Shown: positions 22,457 through 26,376 of the stretch, one piece after another | Position numbering within the stretch: position 1 is the first letter of the stretch | How the letters are laid out: the number at the start of each line of letters is the position of its first letter | Origin: SIG440 sp045579055 | GTDB taxonomy: Bacteria; Bacillota; Clostridia; Monoglobales; Monoglobaceae | Assembly (NCBI GenBank): GCA_045579055.1 | Contig: JAZNLK010000037.1 | Location: 1 to 26,376 of the forward strand | DNA: 26,376 nt | Direction of reading: 5' to 3' | Notes under the pieces: model-generated | Databases searched by the model: none | The model's input: the letters and a program-made list of their open reading frames with translations, nothing else | Told to the model about the DNA's origin: nothing | Position numbers and translations under genes: made by a program

Positions 22457-22478
22457 CGGGCACCGATATCGGTGCCCG
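22457..22478 (-). terminator. Perfect 22-base palindrome, likely terminator between the zinc-ribbon gene and the ABC operon
   Basis: CGGGCACCGAT and its exact complement form a 22-base perfect palindrome (22457-22478). On the - strand it is preceded by an A-rich run and followed by TTTTCT, so it can act as a terminator for the zinc-ribbon gene. On the + strand it is followed by CTCTGTTTTTATTTTT after a short spacer. It lies only 25 bases before the ATPase start codon, so it could instead be an operator or leader hairpin for the ABC operon. Confidence 0.6.
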
Positions 22479-22515
22479 GCTCTGTTTTTATTTTTGTGAG
22501 TGTATCCAGACTTGA

Positions 22516-24570
22516 TTAGAATAAATATTCAAAGTCTTCGAAGTCTTCAAATTCGGTGGGCATTTCTCCCATCTCATCTTCTGAGGGGTTGATTGCCTGT
22601 TCAATCTGTAACTTGAGTGCTTCAGCATATTCTGAAGGAAGTCCTGCAGATTCAAGGTTGTTAATGATTCCTATGTAATCTGCGTTCTGATACCATTCAG
22701 CAAGTTCTTCTTCCGAAGCATAATCTATACTGATGTAGTCCTGCGGAATTGTAACACCTGAACCTGTGCCGATTTCGGCACGAAGCTCAAGAGCAAGCAA
22801 CATTTCGTTTCCGTCCATAAGTGAAAAGACCATAGTCGATGATTTTTCGGATGCATCCTTGAACTCAATGTTGATTTTTGCATTTTTGAGCATATCGAAA
22901 ACGGGGCTGTCCATTTCATCGCTAATCATATCAACCAATGTGGGTGACAGTGAGAAGCTGAAGGTTCCTTCAAGCAATCCTTTTTCGTATTTCTTAACGT
23001 CAAGGTCGATGCATTCCATCTCAATGTAATCGGTTCCTGCAACGTTAAGCTTGGTTATACCTGAATATTTACCTGATTGTGTCTTGCCTTCGCTTTCCAG
23101 CTTTGCAACAAAACCGTCGGCGTTAATCGAGAAGCAGGATGCACTTTCGTCACCGTTTTCTGCTGACTGGTACTTGATTTCAATATCCTCACCATCGACA
23201 GAAAAACCGATACCGGTAATCTGCTTGTTGCTGTCAACCCAAACTTTTACGTATATTTTTTCGTCGGAGGTGATCTGTGAATTCATACTGTTGAACTGTT
23301 CGAGAGATACATCAATTCCCTGAATGAACTGTTCATATAAACCGGACATACCAAGTGTGTTTTCCAGTTCTTTGATTATTCCTTCAAGAGTTTTGTCGGT
23401 GCGAGCTTCTTCCATAACTGCTTTCAGCATATTCATCGCATCTTTCTCGGTGAGTGTAGCTGTGTAGCATGTGTTTTTCTGAGAAACATTTCCGATTTCA
23501 ACAGTTTCGCCGGACTTCTTCACGTTCTTGATTTCATCCACAATTGCAGAAGCATATCTGGAAATCATATCAGCAAGCTCTGCTTCTTCGGGGAGAATAC
23601 TGAAAATCTGCTGGAGTTGTTCGGTTGCCGCCATTGATTCCTGCATTTCATAGAAATCGTAGCCCATATCCAATTTGATAGCTTTCGGACTCAATGTGGG
23701 GAAACTGTAATAGCAAGCGCCGTTGCTGTAATCTATTGCGGCTTGCATATCAACAACCGATGTGTCATTTGCCATAATTGAAACATTCATTCCAAAGGCA
23801 TTGTCATCCTTGGAAAATTCACCGCCCAGTCCGATGCTGTCAATCCACGAGATCAGCTGAGTTGCATCGGCACCGGCTTCGGCTTCAAAGGAATCCAGAA
23901 TAGATGCTTTCACGGAATCGCCAAAGGTCAGCTTCACTTCGCCGTAAGCGGAACTGTCCAAGTCGGATGCTCCAAAGGCACGGAGAGCTTTTGCCGCGTC
24001 AATGGAGAAGGAATCCAGATTATCTTCAACAATGCCGTGAAAATCATTATTTTTCTTGGGCGAAAATACTCCCAACCAGCCTGTGAAATAGTCAGAAGCG
24101 GCTACAACGCAAGCGGTTGCCACCAGAATTATAGCAGTTATAATAGCAATTCTCGCTTTTGAACGTTTTTTCTTGGGCTTTGTGGGTGTTGGTTCACCGG
24201 GTGATACAGGTTCAAAAGCTGTTGTGGCGAAAGTTTCCGGTGCGGATTCCGATGATGGAACAGCAAAGGGTGTTTCAACGGAGGATGTTGCCGCAGGCTC
24301 CATTGTCGGAACAGTCAAAGGTGTTTGGGTGGTTTCGGGAACTGCCGAAACTGTTTCGGCATTAGCAGATGGTGCAGGAGTTGGTTCAACTGCAGGGGTT
24401 GCACTGAGACTGTCGTCCAAAGCACCTGCTGATTGAAAGTAATTCGTTTTTTCAATCGGTTTTTGTGCAATCGGCTCCGTGGGAGCAGGTGTCGCTTCAA
24501 TACGTGTGCCGCATACCGGACAAAAAGCTGCGCCCGGGTTCAGTTGACTTCCGCATTCTTTACAAAACAT
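22516..24570 (-). CDS. Zinc-ribbon, single-pass membrane protein with large extracytoplasmic region
   Basis: The 684-residue protein starts with a zinc ribbon, FCKECGSQLNPGAAFCPVCG (C3, C6, C17, C20). A low-complexity P/T/S/E-rich linker follows (about 25-130), then a basic stretch KPKKKRSKAR and one membrane helix (about 141-158, IAIITAIILVATACVVAA). About 520 residues lie outside; they are acidic, soluble-looking and partly repetitive in strand pattern, with no catalytic motif I recognise, and end in DFEDFEYLF. The ribbon stays in the cytoplasm and the rest faces out, a common plan in Clostridia for sensor or scaffold-like proteins of unknown function. AAAGGAGAG precedes the ATG, and a promoter lies upstream. 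No function is assigned. Confidence 0.85.
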   Translation of the reverse strand: MFCKECGSQLNPGAAFCPVCGTRIEATPAPTEPIAQKPIEKTNYFQSAGALDDSLSATPAVEPTPAPSANAETVSAVPETTQTPLTVPTMEPAATSSVETPFAVPSSESAPETFATTAFEPVSPGEPTPTKPKKKRSKARIAIITAIILVATACVVAASDYFTGWLGVFSPKKNNDFHGIVEDNLDSFSIDAAKALRAFGASDLDSSAYGEVKLTFGDSVKASILDSFEAEAGADATQLISWIDSIGLGGEFSKDDNAFGMNVSIMANDTSVVDMQAAIDYSNGACYYSFPTLSPKAIKLDMGYDFYEMQESMAATEQLQQIFSILPEEAELADMISRYASAIVDEIKNVKKSGETVEIGNVSQKNTCYTATLTEKDAMNMLKAVMEEARTDKTLEGIIKELENTLGMSGLYEQFIQGIDVSLEQFNSMNSQITSDEKIYVKVWVDSNKQITGIGFSVDGEDIEIKYQSAENGDESASCFSINADGFVAKLESEGKTQSGKYSGITKLNVAGTDYIEMECIDLDVKKYEKGLLEGTFSFSLSPTLVDMISDEMDSPVFDMLKNAKINIEFKDASEKSSTMVFSLMDGNEMLLALELRAEIGTGSGVTIPQDYISIDYASEEELAEWYQNADYIGIINNLESAGLPSEYAEALKLQIEQAINPSEDEMGEMPTEFEDFEDFEYLF

Positions 24571-24612
24571 AGATATCTCTCCTTTAAGTTAGCGTTTAAA
24601 TATTTTTACCTT

Positions 24613-24641
24613 ATTATACAGTATTTTTATTCAATATGCAA
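24613..24641 (-). promoter_or_regulatory. Promoter of the zinc-ribbon gene
   Basis: On the - strand TTGCAT (24636-24641) and a perfect TATAAT (24613-24618) are 17 bases apart. Transcription would start near 24606, about 35 bases before the ATG at 24570. The -35 box is weak, the -10 is consensus. Confidence 0.6.
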
Positions 24642-24650
24642 TAGGTTATG

Positions 24651-24684
24651 AAAAAAATAGAGGATTGGTTAAACCAACCCTCTA
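24651..24684 (-). terminator. Intrinsic terminator of the NagB-like/PfkB operon
   Basis: On the - strand TAGAGGGTTGGTT pairs with AACCAATCCTCTA (13 pairs, one of them G-U) around a tiny loop, followed at once by TTTTTTT. It sits 10 bases after the NagB-like stop codon and ends the operon before the zinc-ribbon promoter. Confidence 0.92.
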
Positions 24685-24694
24685 TATATACTTA

Positions 24695-25633
24695 TTAGTT
24701 ACATTCAGCAACCAGCGGACCAGCCAGCTCTTTGAGATAGAAGAGCTTGCCGGGGAGTGTGGGAATGTATGATGATGTGATGCTTGTGTCGGGTCCGTAG
24801 TGAAGAGTTGTCAGGAAGCCCATACCCTGCCAGCCCATACCACGACCAAGAGACCCGTCACAGCCGCCGATAGCGTAGTCAGCCTGAAGGAAGAGACCGG
24901 GGCCAACTGTATTTGCACGGCAAGGTACTAATGTTGTGCGGCTCTTGAAGCTTGTGATTGCGTTCTGTTCGATTGTCATAGGTGTGAGCTTTGCAGCGAT
25001 ACGGTGAGTAGCTGCCTTCCATTCAGCTTCTGTTGCATAGTCTTCTGCAAAGGTGGGTTCCCAGAATGCAATGTGGCAAGCACGACCAATACCGTAAACC
25101 AGAACAAGCTTTGCACCTTCTGCCTTGAGAGCAGCAATTTTGCCTTCATAAGTGGGAAGGTTTTCCTTTGTTGCAAAGTTTCTCTGATTTTCGGGGATTG
25201 TCAAATCGCCCAGCTTGTTGAAGAATGCCTGCTTCATACTGTATTCAAATGATGCGGGATTGCTTGCGTCCAGAGTGTTACCCTCTGAATCTGCCCATTC
25301 ATCCATATTAAAGGTGTAAACGTGCTTGCAATCAACCTTCCATGATGTGAGGAAGTATGCTGCCCATTTGTACATACCCATAGGACCTACGGGAAGAATC
25401 ATAGCGAGCTTTTCGCCTCTTTCGCCTGCAAGTTTAATCTGCATTGCGATTTCGTGACCCATATATGTGTCAAAATCGTTGATGTTTTCACATTCGATTG
25501 GTGTGAAACCGTCATTCCAGAATGCTTCACGGGCAACGCCCTTTTCGCAGCACTCGTCAATCTTCTTTAAATCCCAGCCCTTGGGGAAGAAGTTTTCGCA
25601 GTCACTGCCTTTTACTGTGCTTAAAAAATCCAT
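24695..25633 (-). CDS. NagB-fold protein (glucosamine-6-phosphate isomerase/deaminase-like) with an altered active site
   Basis: The 312-residue product has the NagB/RpiA-type pattern: LPVGPMGMYKWAAYFL (about 80-95, phosphate loop region), YTFNMDEWAD (106-115, with D111 in the place of the base of NagB), GIGRACHIAFWEP (181-193) and ANTVGPGLFLQADYAIGG. In E. coli NagB the matching loop is GIGxDGHIAFNEP; H187 and E192 are kept here, but the aspartate is A185. So sugar-phosphate binding is likely while deaminase activity is doubtful. Residue count and a C-terminal extension (SSYIPTLPGKLFYLKEL) differ from the about 260-residue NagB. GGAGGAC precedes the ATG. A PfkB kinase gene lies 33 bases upstream in the same operon, suggesting the two act on one sugar. 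Confidence 0.78.
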   Translation of the reverse strand: MDFLSTVKGSDCENFFPKGWDLKKIDECCEKGVAREAFWNDGFTPIECENINDFDTYMGHEIAMQIKLAGERGEKLAMILPVGPMGMYKWAAYFLTSWKVDCKHVYTFNMDEWADSEGNTLDASNPASFEYSMKQAFFNKLGDLTIPENQRNFATKENLPTYEGKIAALKAEGAKLVLVYGIGRACHIAFWEPTFAEDYATEAEWKAATHRIAAKLTPMTIEQNAITSFKSRTTLVPCRANTVGPGLFLQADYAIGGCDGSLGRGMGWQGMGFLTTLHYGPDTSITSSYIPTLPGKLFYLKELAGPLVAECN

Positions 25634-25666
25634 TTTTTTGTCCTCCTAAATATATATATACATTCA

Positions 25667-26376
25667 TTATTGTTTATTTACAAAATCCCATATTTCTTCG
25701 TAGGATGTGATGCCTGTTGTTGCGCCCTTTTCCATAACGCAATGTGCACCTGTTCCGTTTGCAAAACGCATACAATCTTCCAGACTGCAATCTCTTGCGA
25801 ATGCGGCAAGAAAACCTGAACAGAAACTGTCACCTGCGCCTGTTGTGTCAACGGCTTTGACACCCTTGCAAATGGGGAAAATCTGACCGGATTTTTCGGT
25901 GTTTCGTCTCAGATAAGAACCTTTGCTGCCCATTTTGATGACAACATTCTTTGCACCGTTTTTGAAGAATTCTTCTGCAATTTCTTCAACATCGTCCTTT
26001 TTTGCAATGCAGACAGCCTCGTCAATACTGGGCATAAAATAGTCTATGTATGGCATTGCCATATTGAGAAGCTCGCCCCATTTGCCACTTGCATCCCAGC
26101 AAACGTCAAGGAAGGTTGTCTTGCCCATTTCCTTACATTTTTTCAGGAATTCCATGGTTTCAACGCCGTCAAAGGTTTTGAGAAGGAATGAACCTGTCAC
26201 GAAAACCAAGTCACAGTCCTCAACCAGAGAATAGTCAATATCCTTTTCCGAAAAAGCTGCATTTGAACCAACGCAGTGGAAGAAGGAACGTTCACCGGTG
26301 GTGTCAAGCATCAGGACAGATGCTGAAGTCTGAACAGATTCGTCCGTTTTGAGGCCTGCGGTGTTGACACCTGCCT
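25667..26376 (-). CDS. PfkB-family sugar kinase, N-terminus beyond the window
   Basis: The frame is open from the window edge: AGVNTAGLKTDESVQTSASV leads into LMLDTTGERSFFHCVGSNA, so the ATG at 26311 is internal, not the start. The text fits a ribokinase-like fold, where a sugar-binding loop is followed by (D)TTGAGDSFCSGFLAAFARD with the catalytic Asp of GAGD. Other marks are DLVFVTGSFLLKTFDG, DVCWDASGKWGE and VIKMGSKGSYLR. The enzyme phosphorylates a sugar or nucleoside with ATP; which one cannot be told. About 236 residues are visible, and roughly the first 80-90 are outside. It is transcribed before the NagB-like gene. Confidence 0.9.
   Translation of the reverse strand, partial: AGVNTAGLKTDESVQTSASVLMLDTTGERSFFHCVGSNAAFSEKDIDYSLVEDCDLVFVTGSFLLKTFDGVETMEFLKKCKEMGKTTFLDVCWDASGKWGELLNMAMPYIDYFMPSIDEAVCIAKKDDVEEIAEEFFKNGAKNVVIKMGSKGSYLRRNTEKSGQIFPICKGVKAVDTTGAGDSFCSGFLAAFARDCSLEDCMRFANGTGAHCVMEKGATTGITSYEEIWDFVNKQ

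Noticed and set aside
24173..24436. 87-residue + strand open frame opposite the zinc-ribbon gene
   Set aside because: It mirrors the low-complexity P/T/S-rich linker of that gene and has no ribosome binding site.

Overview
The window looks like a stretch of a low-to-moderate G+C Gram-positive chromosome, most likely from the class Clostridia and possibly a gut-type Oscillospirales/Ruminococcaceae relative. This is inferred from gene content: a Firmicutes-type dcw (division and cell wall) cluster with DivIB, DUF881 (YlxW-like) and small-basic-protein genes, a MurE carrying the meso-diaminopimelate DNPR signature, a secG-rnr pairing, strong GGAGG ribosome binding sites and frequent TTG/GTG starts. 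No rRNA or tRNA gene was seen that would fix the taxonomy.

Left part (1-10679, + strand) is one tightly packed operon for peptidoglycan precursor synthesis and septation: the 3' end of a class B penicillin-binding protein with two PASTA repeats, then murE, murF, mraY, an ftsW/spoVE-type SEDS gene, murG, murA, divIB/ftsQ, a DUF881 gene and a small-basic-protein gene. MurE and MurF finish the UDP-MurNAc-pentapeptide, MraY and MurG make lipid I and II, the SEDS protein and the PBP polymerise and cross-link, and MurA supplies the first committed step. murD, murC, murB and ftsA are absent from the places where they often sit.

Middle part (10680-18731, + strand) has three units. The first is a promoter, a large double-SIS (MurQ/GCKR-like) gene and a GNAT gene, ending at a clear terminator. 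The second is ftsZ plus secG behind a perfect extended -10 promoter and a leader of about 370 nt. That leader contains a roughly 220-bp, highly structured element made of two tandem multibranch hairpin domains, the most intriguing feature of the window. The third is an RNase R-like gene lacking the usual N-terminal cold-shock domains, overlapping an SDR reductase gene.

A decayed stretch (18731-19370) holds the start of a REP-associated (Y1/RAYT-type) transposase remnant, unrelated coding debris, and a REP-like 13-bp hairpin flanked by 8-bp direct repeats.

Right part (19371-26376, - strand) carries an ABC exporter operon (ATPase plus two ABC-2 permeases with large ectodomains), a 684-aa zinc-ribbon, single-pass membrane protein with its own promoter, and a sugar operon: a PfkB kinase running off the window edge and a NagB-fold protein that lacks one of the usual catalytic residues.

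I did not find a demonstrably new defence or mobile system. The best candidates for something undescribed are the ftsZ leader element, the GCKR-like double-SIS protein, the RNase R variant with an unrecognised C-terminal region, and the inverted repeat over the murA ribosome binding site.
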